Shown here piece by piece: positions 34,122-43,972 of a stretch of 64,000 bases of DNA (position 1 is the first letter of the stretch; every line of letters starts with the position of its first letter). Origin of the DNA: Sphingomonas sp. PR090111-T3T-6A (GTDB lineage Bacteria; Pseudomonadota; Alphaproteobacteria; Sphingomonadales; Sphingomonadaceae); assembly GCF_000383095.1 (NCBI RefSeq), contig NZ_AORL01000004.1, positions 1-64,000 on the forward strand, written 5' to 3'. The notes below the pieces were generated by a model that searched no databases, was not told the origin of the DNA, and saw only the letters and a list, made by a program, of their open reading frames with translations. Position numbers and translations under genes: made by a program.

Positions 34122-35762
34122 ATGCGCCTTCTGCCTGCCTGCCTGTTCGCCGTGCTGCCCGCCGCCGCCCTCGCCGCCGCCTCGCCCGAACCGGTGTTCA
34201 GCCCGCAGAGGATTTCCGACCATATCAAGACGCTCTCCTCCGACGCCTTCGAGGGGCGCGGCCCGGCGACGGCGGGCGAGGTCAAGACGGTGGCCTACAT
34301 CACCCAGCAGATGCAGGCGGCAGGGCTGGAGCCCGGCGGCCCGCTCGTCAACGGCAAGCGCCAGTGGACGCAGGACGTGCCGCTGCTCCGCTCCGAGATC
34401 AGCGGCCAGGCGGCCGTCTCGATCGGTGGACAGGCGCTGACGCAGGGCAGCGAGATCGCGATCCGTGCCCCGATGAACGGGCAGAAGACCGTCGCGATCG
34501 CCGACGCGCCGCTGGTCTTCGTCGGCTATGGCGTGAACGCGCCCGAGCGGAAGTGGGACGATTTCAAGGGCGTCGACCTGCACGGCAAGATCATGGTCGT
34601 GCTGATCAACGACCCCGATTTCGAGACCGGCCAGGGCGATTTCGGCGGCAAGGCGATGACCTATTATGGCCGCTGGACCTACAAGTACGAGGAAGGCGCG
34701 CGGCAGGGCGCGGCCGGCGTGCTGGTGATCCACGAGACCGATCCCGCCTCCTATGGCTGGGCGACGGTCAAGAACTCGAACACCAATCCGCAGTTCGATA
34801 TCGTGCGCAAGGACCCGGCCTCGGTCCACACCGCGATGGAGGCGTGGATCCAGCGCGACCTCGCCGTGCAGCTCTTCAAGGATTCGGGCCTCGATTTCGA
34901 GGCGCTGAAGAAGCAGGCGCAGACCCGCGACTTCAAGCCGGTGACGCTGAAGGCGACGCTGTCCGCGAAGTACGCCGCCGACACCGGCGTGATCACCTCG
35001 CACAACGTGCTGGGCCGCCTGCCGGGCGCCAGGCATCCCAATGAGACGGTGATGTATACGGGGCACTGGGACCATCTCGGCGTCGGCGCGCCGGATGCGA
35101 AGGGCGACCGCATCTATAACGGCGCCGTCGACAACGGTACGGGCATCGCCGAGCTGATCGAGATCGGCCGCGCCTTCGCTCATGCGCCGCGCACCGACCG
35201 CAGCCTCGTCTTCATGGCGGTGACGGCGGAGGAGAAGGGTCTGCTCGGCTCCGAATATTATGCCGCCAACCCGGTCTATCCGCTGGCGACGACGGCGGGC
35301 GTGATCAACATGGACGCGCTCTCGGTCGCGGGCCGCGCGCATGACTTCACCATCTCGGGCACCGCCAAGCTCGGCCTGCTCGACGACCTGATCGCGGAAG
35401 GCAAGAAGCAGAACCGCACCTACACGCCCGATCCGCGCGTCGAGGCGGGTGGCTTCTATCGGTCGGACCATTTCTCGATGGCCAAGCGCGGGGTTCCGGC
35501 GATCAGCTTCGGCTCGGGGCGTGACCTGCTGAACGGCGGCGTCGAGCGCGGCACCCAGATCGCCCGCGACTATACCCGCGATCGCTACCACCAGCCTGCC
35601 GACGAATGGTCGGCCGACTGGGATCTGTCCGGCATGGCCGAGGATGCGGACCTGCTCTACGATCTCGGCCGCGATCTGGCGAACTCGCGCCAGTGGCCGG
35701 ACTGGTCGGCCGACAGCGAATTCCGCGCCGAGCGGGACAAGACGGCGGCGCAGCGCCGCTGA
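34122..35762 (+). CDS. M28-family zinc aminopeptidase, exported
   Basis: 546 residues with a signal peptide to about residue 20 (ALAAAS). A protease-associated domain inserts at about 110-290 (VFVGYGVNAPERKWDDF, GAAGVLVIHE). Zn ligands of the M28 family are visible: TGHWDHLG, GAVDNGTG, TAEEKGLLGSEYY (catalytic Glu), NMDAL and RYHQPADEW. It probably trims peptides in the periplasm. Its stop overlaps the permease ATG (TGATG), suggesting coupled peptide breakdown and amino acid uptake. Confidence 0.92.
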   Translation: MRLLPACLFAVLPAAALAAASPEPVFSPQRISDHIKTLSSDAFEGRGPATAGEVKTVAYITQQMQAAGLEPGGPLVNGKRQWTQDVPLLRSEISGQAAVSIGGQALTQGSEIAIRAPMNGQKTVAIADAPLVFVGYGVNAPERKWDDFKGVDLHGKIMVVLINDPDFETGQGDFGGKAMTYYGRWTYKYEEGARQGAAGVLVIHETDPASYGWATVKNSNTNPQFDIVRKDPASVHTAMEAWIQRDLAVQLFKDSGLDFEALKKQAQTRDFKPVTLKATLSAKYAADTGVITSHNVLGRLPGARHPNETVMYTGHWDHLGVGAPDAKGDRIYNGAVDNGTGIAELIEIGRAFAHAPRTDRSLVFMAVTAEEKGLLGSEYYAANPVYPLATTAGVINMDALSVAGRAHDFTISGTAKLGLLDDLIAEGKKQNRTYTPDPRVEAGGFYRSDHFSMAKRGVPAISFGSGRDLLNGGVERGTQIARDYTRDRYHQPADEWSADWDLSGMAEDADLLYDLGRDLANSRQWPDWSADSEFRAERDKTAAQRR

Positions 35763-37051
35763 TGGCAGCGATCGGCACCGGCCGCGACGAAGGGCTCAGC
35801 CGCGGCATCGGGACGTTCGGGCTGGCGGCGGCGACCGTGAATGCGGTCATCGGCGCCGGCATCTTCTCGCTGCCCGCCGGCATGGCGCGGGCGGCGGGGC
35901 CTTATGCGCTCGTCGCCTACCTGTTCTGCGCGGTGGCGATGGGTGCTGTGGTGCTGTGCTTCGCCGAAGCCGGCAGCCGGGTGCCGACCTCGGGCGGGCC
36001 CTATGGCTATGTCGAGCAGGCGTTCGGGCCGTTGCCGGGCTTCGTGATGGGCGTGCTGCTGTGGCTCGCCGCGGTGCTCGCCAGCGGCGGGATCGCGGCG
36101 GGGCTGGCCGATGCGCTGGCCCATTTCTTCCCGGTGCTGGCGGGAGCCTTGCCCCGCGCGGGGATCATCGTCGGCGTGCTGGGCGGGCTCACGCTGGTGA
36201 ACCTCGCGGGTGCGCGCATCGCCTCGCGGCTGATCGCAGGGGCGACGGCGGTGAAGCTGCTGCCGCTGGCGCTGTTCGTGGGCGTCGGGCTGTTCTTCCT
36301 TGATCCGGCGAAGATCGGGGCGGGCGTCGCGCCCGATGCGGCGGGCGTGGGCCGCGCGGTGCTGCTTTCGCTCTTCGCCTTTCAGGGGATGGAGACGGCA
36401 CTCGGCGTCAGCGGCGAGGTCGCCAATCCGGCGCGGACCCTGCCGCGCGCGCTGATCGGCGCGATGCTGTTCGTGACCATCGCCTATGTCGCGATCCAGA
36501 TGGTGGCGCAGGGGTTGCTGGGCGCAGGCCTAGGCGCGTCGAAGGCCCCGCTCGCCGACGGCATGGCGACGATCGACCCGCGCCTCGGCCTGCTGCTGCT
36601 CGCCGGCACCGCGCTGTCGCTGGCGGCGTGGCTGGGGAGCGACATCCTCGGCGCGCCGCGCATGCTGTTCGCCTTCGCGCGCGACGGCTTCCTGCCGCGC
36701 GCGCTGGGCGAGGTGTCGGCGCGCAAGGTGCCGGCCAACGCCATCCTCGTCCACGCCGCCATCGCGATCACGCTGGCGGTGACGGGCACGTTCGAGGAGC
36801 TGGTGGTGCTCTCCTCGCTGGCCGGCTGCGCGCTCTATATCGGCGGCTGCGCGGCGGTGTGGCGGCTGAGGCAGCGCGACGTGGCGCTGGCGGGGCCGCC
36901 GGTCCGTCTTCCCGCACTGGGGCTTTGGGTGGTGCTCGGCATCGTCAGCATGGCGGCCTGCATCGCACTGGCGAGCTGGGCGGAGATCGGCGGGCTCTTC
37001 GCGGTGATCGCGGGATCGGTGCTGCTCTATGGGGCGGTGCGTCGGCGCTAG
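35762..37051 (+). CDS. APC-superfamily amino acid permease
   Basis: Inner-membrane transporter of 429 residues with about 12 hydrophobic helices. The family signature in helix 1 is VNAVIGAGIFSLPAGMA, and the block FAFQGMETALGVSGEVANPARTLPRAL in helix 6-7 is typical of amino acid/polyamine/organocation carriers. It starts within the stop of the M28 peptidase gene. Substrate not determinable. Confidence 0.9.
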   Translation: MAAIGTGRDEGLSRGIGTFGLAAATVNAVIGAGIFSLPAGMARAAGPYALVAYLFCAVAMGAVVLCFAEAGSRVPTSGGPYGYVEQAFGPLPGFVMGVLLWLAAVLASGGIAAGLADALAHFFPVLAGALPRAGIIVGVLGGLTLVNLAGARIASRLIAGATAVKLLPLALFVGVGLFFLDPAKIGAGVAPDAAGVGRAVLLSLFAFQGMETALGVSGEVANPARTLPRALIGAMLFVTIAYVAIQMVAQGLLGAGLGASKAPLADGMATIDPRLGLLLLAGTALSLAAWLGSDILGAPRMLFAFARDGFLPRALGEVSARKVPANAILVHAAIAITLAVTGTFEELVVLSSLAGCALYIGGCAAVWRLRQRDVALAGPPVRLPALGLWVVLGIVSMAACIALASWAEIGGLFAVIAGSVLLYGAVRRR

Positions 37052-37278
37052 GGCCGGAAGAGTAAAGCGGGCGCGGATGGAGCCGGACCGGTATGCGGAG
37101 CGCTGGCGCCCCGCCACCTCGGTTTCTGTCACGCCGCGAGAGTTCGTGGCCGCGCTGGCCCTCCTCCGCGCCCGCCGGGCGGCATTCCGCTCCTGCTGCG
37201 AGGGCTCGTAACCGGCACCGGGAGGGCGGTCAAAACGACAACGATGTCACAATTCTGACGCTTTGCACGACCGTGCCA

Positions 37279-38082
37279 TCAGTTGCAGGGAAGCAACAGG
37301 GCGCCTTCGATGACCGTCACGCAGCGCCCCGACAGGATCACGCGCTCGCCGTCGAGCCGGCAGCCGAGACGACCGCCGCGCGCTGAGGCCTGAAAGGCGC
37401 TGAACTCCGGGCGGCCGAGCTTTTCGGCCCAATAGGGCGCCATCACTGCATGGGCCGAGCCCGTCACCGGGTCTTCGTCGACGCCCGCCCCCGGTGCGAA
37501 GGCGCGGCTGACGATGTCGGTCTCGCGGCCTCGCGCCGAGACGATCGCGAGGATATTACCCTCCGCCGCCAGCGCCCGGAAATCGGGGGTGAGGCCGCGC
37601 ACCACGTCCTCGTTCTCGACGATGACGAGCGCGTAGCGGTGCGGATGCCAGAGCGTCTCGACGACCGTGTCCAGTCCCAGCGCGGCGACGATGGCGGGAA
37701 GCGGCCGAGGCTCGGGCTTCCACGCCGGCAATGCCAGCTTGTAGCCCGCGCCGTCCCGCGCGACCGCGAGGATGCCCGCCTGGCGCGTGCGGAAGGTGAC
37801 GCGGTTGCGGCAGGGCTCGGTGCCGAGGATGGCGTGGCCCGAGGCGAGCGTGCCATGCCCGCACAGCGCCACCTCGGCCGCAGGCGAGAACCAGCGCAGC
37901 TCGAAATCGGCCTCCCCGGTGGCGTCCGTCACGAGGAAGGCCGTTTCGGAGAGGTTGTTCTCCGCCGCGATCCGCTGGAGCATCTCATCCTCCAGCCAGC
38001 GATCGAGCGGCACCACCGCGGCCGGATTGCCGGCGAACGGCCGGTCCGCGAAGGCGTCGATCTGGAGGAAGGGCAGCTTCAT
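37279..38082 (-). CDS. PhzF-family isomerase/epimerase (second copy)
   Basis: 267 residues with the full family signature: IDAFADRPFAGNPAAVV, the acid/base Glu in NNLSETAFLV, CGHGTLASGHAI, and DEDPVTGSAHAVMAPYW near the C-terminus. Only modestly similar in sequence to the copy at 6635, so not a recent duplication. Last gene of a pdxH-CDF-PhzF unit, with a four-base overlap with the CDF gene. Substrate unknown. Confidence 0.88.
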   Translation of the reverse strand: MKLPFLQIDAFADRPFAGNPAAVVPLDRWLEDEMLQRIAAENNLSETAFLVTDATGEADFELRWFSPAAEVALCGHGTLASGHAILGTEPCRNRVTFRTRQAGILAVARDGAGYKLALPAWKPEPRPLPAIVAALGLDTVVETLWHPHRYALVIVENEDVVRGLTPDFRALAAEGNILAIVSARGRETDIVSRAFAPGAGVDEDPVTGSAHAVMAPYWAEKLGRPEFSAFQASARGGRLGCRLDGERVILSGRCVTVIEGALLLPCN

Positions 38083-39014
38083 ATCTCGCTCCGTTCCGCG
38101 ATGGCCTTGGGCAGCGCGCCTTCCTGATCGACATGGCCGACGGGATCGGGGTGGATCAGCACCTCCAGCCCCGGAAAGGCCGCCATCAACTGCGTCTCGA
38201 TATCCTCCATGACGGCGTGCGCGACGCCGATCGTCGTCTCGGCCGGGAAGGACATGTGGAACTGCGCGAAATCATGCGCGCCGCTGGTGCGGGTGCGCAG
38301 ATCGTGCATCCCCGCCATCGCCGGGATGGTGGCGGCGAGATCGAGGAAGGCGCGGCGCTTCTCCTCGGGCCATTCGCGGTCCATGAGCTGGTCGATGGCG
38401 TGGGTGGCCGACGTCCACGCGCCCCAGCCCAGCCAGAGAGCGATCAGCAGGCCGAACAGTGCGTCCGCGCCGGTGAGCCCGGCATAGCGATCGAGCACCA
38501 GCGCCAGCACCACGGCGCCATTGAGCGCGAGATCCGACTTGTAATGGAGGTGGTCCGCCCCGATCGCGACCGAGCGGGTCCGCGCGATCACCGCGCGCTG
38601 ATAGGCAAGCAGCGCCAGCGTCGCGGCGGCGGCGACGATCGAGGCGACGATCCCGGTTTCGGGCGAGGCGGTCGGCGTCGCGTGGAGCAGCGACATCACC
38701 GCGCGCGCCGCGATCGCCACTGCCGAGGCGGCGATCAGCGCCACCTGGAACAGCGCGGCGAGCGACTCGGCCTTGCCATGGCCGAAGCGGTGATGCTCGT
38801 CGGCGCGCTGGGCGGCGACATGGACGCCGTAGAGCGTCACGATCGAGGCGACGAGATCGAGCCCCGTGTCCGCCAGCGACGCCAGCATCGCCACCGATCC
38901 GCTGACGAGCGCGGCATAGCCCTTGAACCCCAGCAGCAGCGTCGCCACCCCCACGCTGGCCAGCGCCGCGCGGCGGTTGAGGGCGCCGGTCTCCTGATCG
39001 GCGGTGCGGTTCAT
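38079..39014 (-). CDS. Cation diffusion facilitator (CDF) transporter
   Basis: Metal/H+ antiporter of the inner membrane, 311 residues. Six helices; helix 2 has SLADTGLDLVASIVTLYGV and helix 5 DLALNGAVVLALVLD, where the DxxxD-type metal site lies (the second member reads HYKSD). HRFGHGKAESLAALFQ is the conserved cytoplasmic loop. A C-terminal cytosolic domain (SGAHDFAQFHMSFP, MEDIETQL) follows. Family members export Zn2+, Fe2+ or Mn2+. Overlaps pdxH by four bases. Confidence 0.9.
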   Translation of the reverse strand: MNRTADQETGALNRRAALASVGVATLLLGFKGYAALVSGSVAMLASLADTGLDLVASIVTLYGVHVAAQRADEHHRFGHGKAESLAALFQVALIAASAVAIAARAVMSLLHATPTASPETGIVASIVAAAATLALLAYQRAVIARTRSVAIGADHLHYKSDLALNGAVVLALVLDRYAGLTGADALFGLLIALWLGWGAWTSATHAIDQLMDREWPEEKRRAFLDLAATIPAMAGMHDLRTRTSGAHDFAQFHMSFPAETTIGVAHAVMEDIETQLMAAFPGLEVLIHPDPVGHVDQEGALPKAIAERSEI

Positions 39015-39589
39015 GGATAGAGCAGCCCTTCGCTCCAGCCGTCGGCGGTGCGGGTGAAGACGCGGCGTTCGTGCAGGCGGTGCGCGCGGTCGCTCCAGAA
39101 CTCGATCCGCTCCGGCATCACGCGATAGCCGCCCCAATGCGGCGGGCGCGGCACGTCGCGGCCTTCGAAGCGTGCCTGCTCGGCCTCGAAGCGCGCCTCG
39201 AAGGTGGCGCGGGCGTCGAGCGAGCGGGACTGGTCGGACGCCCAGGCGCCGAGCTGCGAATCTCGGCTGCGCGAGGCGAAATAGGCATCCGCCTCGTCCG
39301 CTGCGACGATGCTCACCAGCCCCTCGATCCGCACCTGCCGGCGCCGGCTCTTCCAGTGGAAGAGCAGCGCGGCCTTGGGGTTGGCGGCGAGTTCGCCGGC
39401 CTTGCGGCTCTGCTGGTTGGTGTAGAAGACGAAGCCGCGCGCATCATGCCCCTTGAGCAGCACCATGCGCACCGACGGCATCCCGTCGGCCCCGACGGTC
39501 GCAACCGCCATCGCGTTGGGATCGTTGGGTTCGCTCGCGCGGGCGTCTTCGAGCCAGGCGGCGAACAGGGCGTGCGGATCGTCGGTCAT
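39011..39589 (-). CDS. pdxH: Pyridoxine 5'-phosphate oxidase PdxH
   Basis: FMN-dependent oxidation of pyridoxine or pyridoxamine phosphate to pyridoxal phosphate; cytosolic. 192 residues from ATG 39589; a GTG at 39640 would add 17 residues. Motifs: SVRMVLLKGHDARGFVFYTNQQSRK, ALLFHWK, RQVRIEGLV, and the C-terminal PPHWGGYRVMPERIEFW and LHERRVF. First gene of a unit with a metal transporter and a PhzF protein. Confidence 0.94.
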   Translation of the reverse strand: MTDDPHALFAAWLEDARASEPNDPNAMAVATVGADGMPSVRMVLLKGHDARGFVFYTNQQSRKAGELAANPKAALLFHWKSRRRQVRIEGLVSIVAADEADAYFASRSRDSQLGAWASDQSRSLDARATFEARFEAEQARFEGRDVPRPPHWGGYRVMPERIEFWSDRAHRLHERRVFTRTADGWSEGLLYP

Positions 39590-39701
39590 GCGCTCCACAT
39601 AGCGTTGACGGGCCTCTTGCGTTAGGCGTGGCGAGTCCACATCTCAGTTGTTGTATTTGGGCAACAGTTGGTTACGGCGAGGACTGCGATACAGGTAGAC
39701 A

Positions 39702-40652
39702 ATGGCGGATCCCTATCAGACCCTGGGCGTGGCCCGAAATGCCGACGAAAAGGCGATCAAGTCGGCCTATCGCAAGCTCGCCAAGGAGCTGCATCCCGAT
39801 CGCAATACGGACAATCCCAAGGCGGCCGAACGCTTCTCGGCGGTGACGGCCGCCTATGACCTGCTGTCCGACAAGGACAAGCGCGCCCGCTTCGACCGCG
39901 GCGAGATCGACGGCGAGGGCAATCCCAAGGCTCCCTTCGGCTTCGGCGCCGGGGCGGCGGGCGGCAATCCCTTTGCCGGGCGCGGCGGCTTCCGGCCGGG
40001 TGCAGGCCCCGGCGGGGCGGCGGGCTTCGAGGGCGAGGCCGGCGATTTCAGCAGCATCTTCGACGAGCTGTTCGGCGGTGGCGGCGGGCCTTTCGGCGGC
40101 CGTCGCCGTGGCGCGGCGCCGCAGCAGAAGGGCGCGGACGTCGCCTATCGCCTCGCGGTGAGCTTCGAGGATGCGGCGGCGCTCCGTCCGCAGCGGGTGA
40201 GCCTCTCCAACGGCAAGACGATCGAGCTGAAACTTCCCGCCGGCGTCGAGACCGGCACGCAGCGCCGCCTCCCCGGACAGGGCGAGCCCGGCCCCGGCGG
40301 CCCCGGCGACGCGATCGTCACCATCGAGGTGACGCCCCACCGCTTCTTCAAGCGCGAGGGCGACGATGTGCGGCTCGACCTGCCGGTCCGGCTCGACGAG
40401 GCGGTGCTCGGCGGCAAGGTGAAGGTGCCGACGGTCGACGGCCCGGTGATGGTGACGGTGCCGAAGGGCTCCACCTCGGGCAAGGTGCTCAGGCTCGGCG
40501 GCAAGGGTTTCCACCGCGCGATCAGCGGGCGCGGCGATCAGCTCGTGACGCTGCTGATCGACATCCCCTCGGGCGATGCCGAGCTGGAAAAGCTGGTCGA
40601 CGAATGGCAGGGCGACCGCTCACGCAACCCGCGCGCGGGGCTGGGCGTCTAA
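39702..40652 (+). CDS. DnaJ-type co-chaperone without zinc finger (CbpA-like)
   Basis: 316 residues. J domain at 1-66 with the HPD motif (ELHPDRNTD), Gly/Phe-rich linker (about 70-140), then the two C-terminal substrate-binding domains (ADVAYRLAVSFEDAA, FFKREGDDVRLDLPVRLDEAVLGG). The CxxCxGxG zinc fingers of true DnaJ are absent. It stimulates DnaK in the cytosol. Starts a run of closely spaced genes (yihY, fabI, aroC). Confidence 0.92.
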   Translation: MADPYQTLGVARNADEKAIKSAYRKLAKELHPDRNTDNPKAAERFSAVTAAYDLLSDKDKRARFDRGEIDGEGNPKAPFGFGAGAAGGNPFAGRGGFRPGAGPGGAAGFEGEAGDFSSIFDELFGGGGGPFGGRRRGAAPQQKGADVAYRLAVSFEDAAALRPQRVSLSNGKTIELKLPAGVETGTQRRLPGQGEPGPGGPGDAIVTIEVTPHRFFKREGDDVRLDLPVRLDEAVLGGKVKVPTVDGPVMVTVPKGSTSGKVLRLGGKGFHRAISGRGDQLVTLLIDIPSGDAELEKLVDEWQGDRSRNPRAGLGV

Positions 40653-40659
40653 GGCATCG

Positions 40660-41616
40660 ATGAAGGGTCTGTCCCCCGAAAGCCCCGAGGCCCGCGCTGC
40701 CCGCCTGGGCACGCTGGAGCGTGCGAGAGCACGGTTCGGGGTGACGGGGCAGGCCTTCGAGGTGATCCGCCGGGTCATCGTCGGTGTCTATTCGGATGGT
40801 TTCATCCACGCAGGAAACCTTGCCTATCTGACGCTGCTGACGCTCTTTCCCTTCTTCATCATCATGACCGCGCTGGCCCAGCTCTTCGGCCGATCGGGCG
40901 ACGGGGCGGAGGCGGTGACGTCCTTCCTGCGCGTGATGCCGCACGGGGTGGCGGGGCTGCTCAAGCCGGCGATCGATTCGGTGCTGGCGGCGCGGACCGG
41001 GCCGCTGCTGTGGATGGGCGCGATCGTCGGGCTGTGGACGGTCGGGAGCTACATCGAGACGATCAGAGATATTCTGCGCCGCGCCTACGGCCTGCGCGCG
41101 AGCGGGGCCTTCTGGCACGCGCGGCTGGGATCGGTGGCGATCATCATCGTCGCGGTGATGCTGGTGATGGTAGCCTTCTCCGCGCAGGTGGCGCTGACGG
41201 CGGCCGAGCAGATCGTCTACGGTCTCCTCCCCTTCGCGCGCGAGGTGGCGGGGTGGATCGGCCTCTCCCGCCTCGTGCCGGGCGTGGTGATGTTCGGCGC
41301 CCTTTACATCCTGTTCTACACGCTGACGCCAAGCCGTTATCGTTTCTCGAACAGCCCGAAATGGCCGGGGGCCTTGTTCACCTCGGTCTGGTGGCTGGCG
41401 ACGACGGCGCTGCTGCCGGTCGTGCTCAGCCTGCTGGGCGGCTACAACCGCACCTATGGCAGCCTGGCGGGCGTCATCATCATGCTCTTCTTCTTCTGGC
41501 TGGTGGGTTTGGGCATGGTGATTGGCGCTCATGTGAACGCAGCACTGGCGGAATCGCCCTCGCCGCGCCTAAAGGAGGCGCCCAAAGAGACTGAGGAGGC
41601 ATCATGGCCGGTCTGA
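40660..41616 (+). CDS. YihY/UPF0761-family inner-membrane protein
   Basis: 318 residues with about six transmembrane helices; formerly annotated as ribonuclease BN. Family blocks: GNLAYLTLLTLFPFFIIMTALAQLFG, GLWTVGSYIETIRDILRRAYG and TPSRYRFSNSPKWPGALFTSVWWL. Function in the membrane is unresolved. It starts seven bases after the DnaJ-like stop and its end overlaps fabI by 13 bases. Confidence 0.9.
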   Translation: MKGLSPESPEARAARLGTLERARARFGVTGQAFEVIRRVIVGVYSDGFIHAGNLAYLTLLTLFPFFIIMTALAQLFGRSGDGAEAVTSFLRVMPHGVAGLLKPAIDSVLAARTGPLLWMGAIVGLWTVGSYIETIRDILRRAYGLRASGAFWHARLGSVAIIIVAVMLVMVAFSAQVALTAAEQIVYGLLPFAREVAGWIGLSRLVPGVVMFGALYILFYTLTPSRYRFSNSPKWPGALFTSVWWLATTALLPVVLSLLGGYNRTYGSLAGVIIMLFFFWLVGLGMVIGAHVNAALAESPSPRLKEAPKETEEASWPV

Positions 41617-42407
41617 TGGAAGGCAAGCGCGGGCTCATCATGGGCCTTGCGAACGACAAGTCGCTGGCGTGGGGCATCGCGAAGATGCTGCGCGAGCACG
41701 GCGCGGAGCTTGCCTTCAGTTACCAGGGCGAGGCGCTGGAAAAGCGCGTCCGCCCGCTCGCCGAGCAACTGGGCTCGGATTTCCTGATCGATTGCGACGT
41801 GTCCGACATGGACGCGCTCGATGCGGCGTTCGACACGCTGAAGGCGACATGGCCGACGATCGACTTCGTCGTCCACGCCATCGGCTTCTCGGACAAGACG
41901 CAGCTTCGCGGGAAATTCTACGACACCACGCTCGACAATTTCCTGATGACGATGAACATCTCGGCCTACTCGCTGGTGGCTGTCGCCAAGCGGGCGCGCG
42001 AGATGATGCCGAACGGCGGCTCGATCCTGACGCTCACCTATTACGGCGCCGAGAAGGTGATTCCGCACTATAACGTGATGGGCGTCGCCAAGGCCGCGCT
42101 GGAGACGAGCGTGAAGTATCTCGCGGTCGATCTCGGCTCGGAGAATATCCGCGTCAATGCGGTGTCCGCCGGCCCGATCCAGACGCTGGCGGCGCGCGGC
42201 ATCGGCGACTTCAATTACATCCTGAAGTGGAACGAGCTGAATTCGCCGCTCAAGCGCACCGTCACCATCGAGGATGTGGGCGGCTCGGGCCTCTACTTCC
42301 TGTCCGATCTGTCGGCGGGCGTGACGGGTGAGATCCACCATGTCGATGCCGGCTACAATGTCATCGGCATGAAGGCCGAGGACGCGCCGGACATGTCGCT
42401 CGTCTGA
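41604..42407 (+). CDS. fabI: Enoyl-[acyl-carrier-protein] reductase FabI
   Basis: NADH-dependent last step of each fatty acid elongation cycle. 267 residues. [14 protein letters not shown] near the N-terminus binds NAD; the active site is [18 protein letters not shown] with Tyr 156 and Lys 163, the same numbers as in E. coli. GAGGAGG lies before the ATG. Its last bases overlap the aroC ATG (TGATG). Predicted target class for triclosan-type inhibitors, by family knowledge. Confidence 0.96.
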   Translation: MAGLMEGKRGLIMGLANDKSLAWGIAKMLREHGAELAFSYQGEALEKRVRPLAEQLGSDFLIDCDVSDMDALDAAFDTLKATWPTIDFVVHAIGFSDKTQLRGKFYDTTLDNFLMTMNISAYSLVAVAKRAREMMPNGGSILTLTYYGAEKVIPHYNVMGVAKAALETSVKYLAVDLGSENIRVNAVSAGPIQTLAARGIGDFNYILKWNELNSPLKRTVTIEDVGGSGLYFLSDLSAGVTGEIHHVDAGYNVIGMKAEDAPDMSLV

Positions 42408-43480
42408 TGAGCTGGAACAGCTTCGGCCGGGTCTTCCGGTTCACCACCTGGGGCGAGAGCCATGGTCCGGCGCTGGGCGCCGTGGTGGACGGCTGCCCGC
42501 CGGGGCTGTCGCTCAGCGAAGCGGATATCCAGCCCTGGCTGGACAAGCGCCGCCCCGGCACCTCGCGCTTCACCACGCAGCGGCAGGAGCCGGATCAGGT
42601 CCGCATCCTGTCGGGCGTGTTCGAGGGCAGGACCACCGGCACGCCGATCAGCCTGATGATCGAGAATGTCGACCAGCGCTCCAAGGATTATTCCGAGGTC
42701 GCGCTGGCCTACCGCCCCGGCCATGCCGACTATGCCTATGACGCCAAATACGGCTTCCGCGACTATCGCGGCGGCGGGCGCTCCTCGGCGCGCGAGACGG
42801 CGGCGCGGGTGGCGGCGGGCGGCATTGCCCGTGTGGCGATCCCGGAGGTCCGCATTCGAGGCTATCTGGTCGAGCTGGGCGGCGATCGTATCGATCCGTC
42901 TGCGTTCGATGCGGAGCAGATCGACGCCAATCCCTTCTTCTGCCCGGATGCCGCCGCCGCGGCGCGCTGGGAGGAGATCATGGACCGCACGCGCAAGGCC
43001 GGTTCCTCGGTCGGCGCGGTGGTCGAGTGCGTGGCCGAAGGTGTCCCCGCCGGCTGGGGCGCGCCGCTCTATGCCAAGCTCGACAGCGAGCTGGCCTCGG
43101 CGATGATGAGCATCAACGCGGTGAAGGGCGTCGAGATCGGCGACGGTTTCGAGGCCGCCCGGCTGACCGGCGAGCAGAACGCCGATCCGATGCGCCCCGG
43201 CCCGGACGGCAAGCCGCTCTTCCTTGCCAACCACGCGGGAGGCATCGCGGGCGGCATCGCGACCGGGCAGCCGGTGGTGGTGCGCGTGGCGCTCAAGCCC
43301 ACCAGCTCGATCCTCACCCCGGTCGAGACGATCACCCGCGAGGGCGAGGCCTCCGACATCCGCACCAAGGGTCGCCATGACCCGTGCGTCGGCATCCGCG
43401 CGGTGCCGGTCGTGGAAGCGATGATGGCGCTGGTGCTTGCCGACCAGAAATTGCTCCACCGCGCCCAGACGGGCCGCTGA
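42407..43480 (+). CDS. aroC: Chorismate synthase AroC
   Basis: Converts 5-enolpyruvylshikimate-3-phosphate to chorismate using reduced FMN; last step of the shikimate pathway. 357 residues. Signatures: [52 protein letters not shown] and [14 protein letters not shown]. Translationally coupled to fabI. Confidence 0.97.
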   Translation: MSWNSFGRVFRFTTWGESHGPALGAVVDGCPPGLSLSEADIQPWLDKRRPGTSRFTTQRQEPDQVRILSGVFEGRTTGTPISLMIENVDQRSKDYSEVALAYRPGHADYAYDAKYGFRDYRGGGRSSARETAARVAAGGIARVAIPEVRIRGYLVELGGDRIDPSAFDAEQIDANPFFCPDAAAAARWEEIMDRTRKAGSSVGAVVECVAEGVPAGWGAPLYAKLDSELASAMMSINAVKGVEIGDGFEAARLTGEQNADPMRPGPDGKPLFLANHAGGIAGGIATGQPVVVRVALKPTSSILTPVETITREGEASDIRTKGRHDPCVGIRAVPVVEAMMALVLADQKLLHRAQTGR

Positions 43481-43600
43481 CACGACGAAAATCCCCCCTC
43501 CCCGACCAGCCGCTCCGACCCGGCGGCAGGGCGTGGCACCGCCCGAACAGCGGCGCGTTCATGGTTAACCTCCGTCAGGAGAGACCATGAGGAGAGTAGG

Positions 43601-43894
43601 ATGCGTAATGTTCTGATCGCCGCTGCGGCCATCGCGCTGATGCCGGCGGCGGCCTTCGCCCAGGTGACGGATCAGGGTGGAGCCCCCGGCGGGATGCAGG
43701 CTCCGCCGCCTTCCGGCACGACGGCGCCCAGCGGGGATATGAGCGCGACACCGCCCACCGCCCCGGCGGGCGATCCCAGCGCCAGCCAGGCTCCCGCTGG
43801 TGATCCATCGGCGGGCGCGGCCACGGGCACCACGGATTCCAGCGGTTCGACGACCACCACGACGAAGACCAAGCACAAGCATAAGCCGAAATAA
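43601..43894 (+). CDS. Small exported Pro/Thr/Ala-rich protein
   Basis: 97 residues. Signal peptide to about residue 20 (AAAFAQV), then a low-complexity mature part with three GDPSA/GDMSA-type short repeats and a Thr-run followed by a basic tail (KTKHKHKPK). No domain recognised. GAGGAGAG-type ribosome binding site before the ATG. A good terminator follows. Probably a periplasmic or surface low-complexity protein. Confidence 0.7.
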   Translation: MRNVLIAAAAIALMPAAAFAQVTDQGGAPGGMQAPPPSGTTAPSGDMSATPPTAPAGDPSASQAPAGDPSAGAATGTTDSSGSTTTTTKTKHKHKPK

Positions 43895-43938
43895 GCTTGG
43901 TGGCGGGCAGGCGGGTCTCCATGCCCGCCATACAAGGA

Positions 43939-43970
43939 GGGCCGGGGCAGCGATGCTCCGGCCCTTTTTT
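43939..43970 (+). terminator. Rho-independent terminator
   Basis: GGGCCGGGGC (43939-43948) and GCTCCGGCCC (43955-43964) pair with one G-U, six-base loop, followed by TTTTTT (43965-43970). The clearest intrinsic terminator in the window, ending the small exported protein gene just before convergent purA. Confidence 0.9.
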
Positions 43971-43972
43971 CA

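Noticed and set aside
37052-37278. Short ORFs between permease and second PhzF gene
   Set aside because: No ribosome binding sites or recognisable sequence; the gap shows nothing else I can support.
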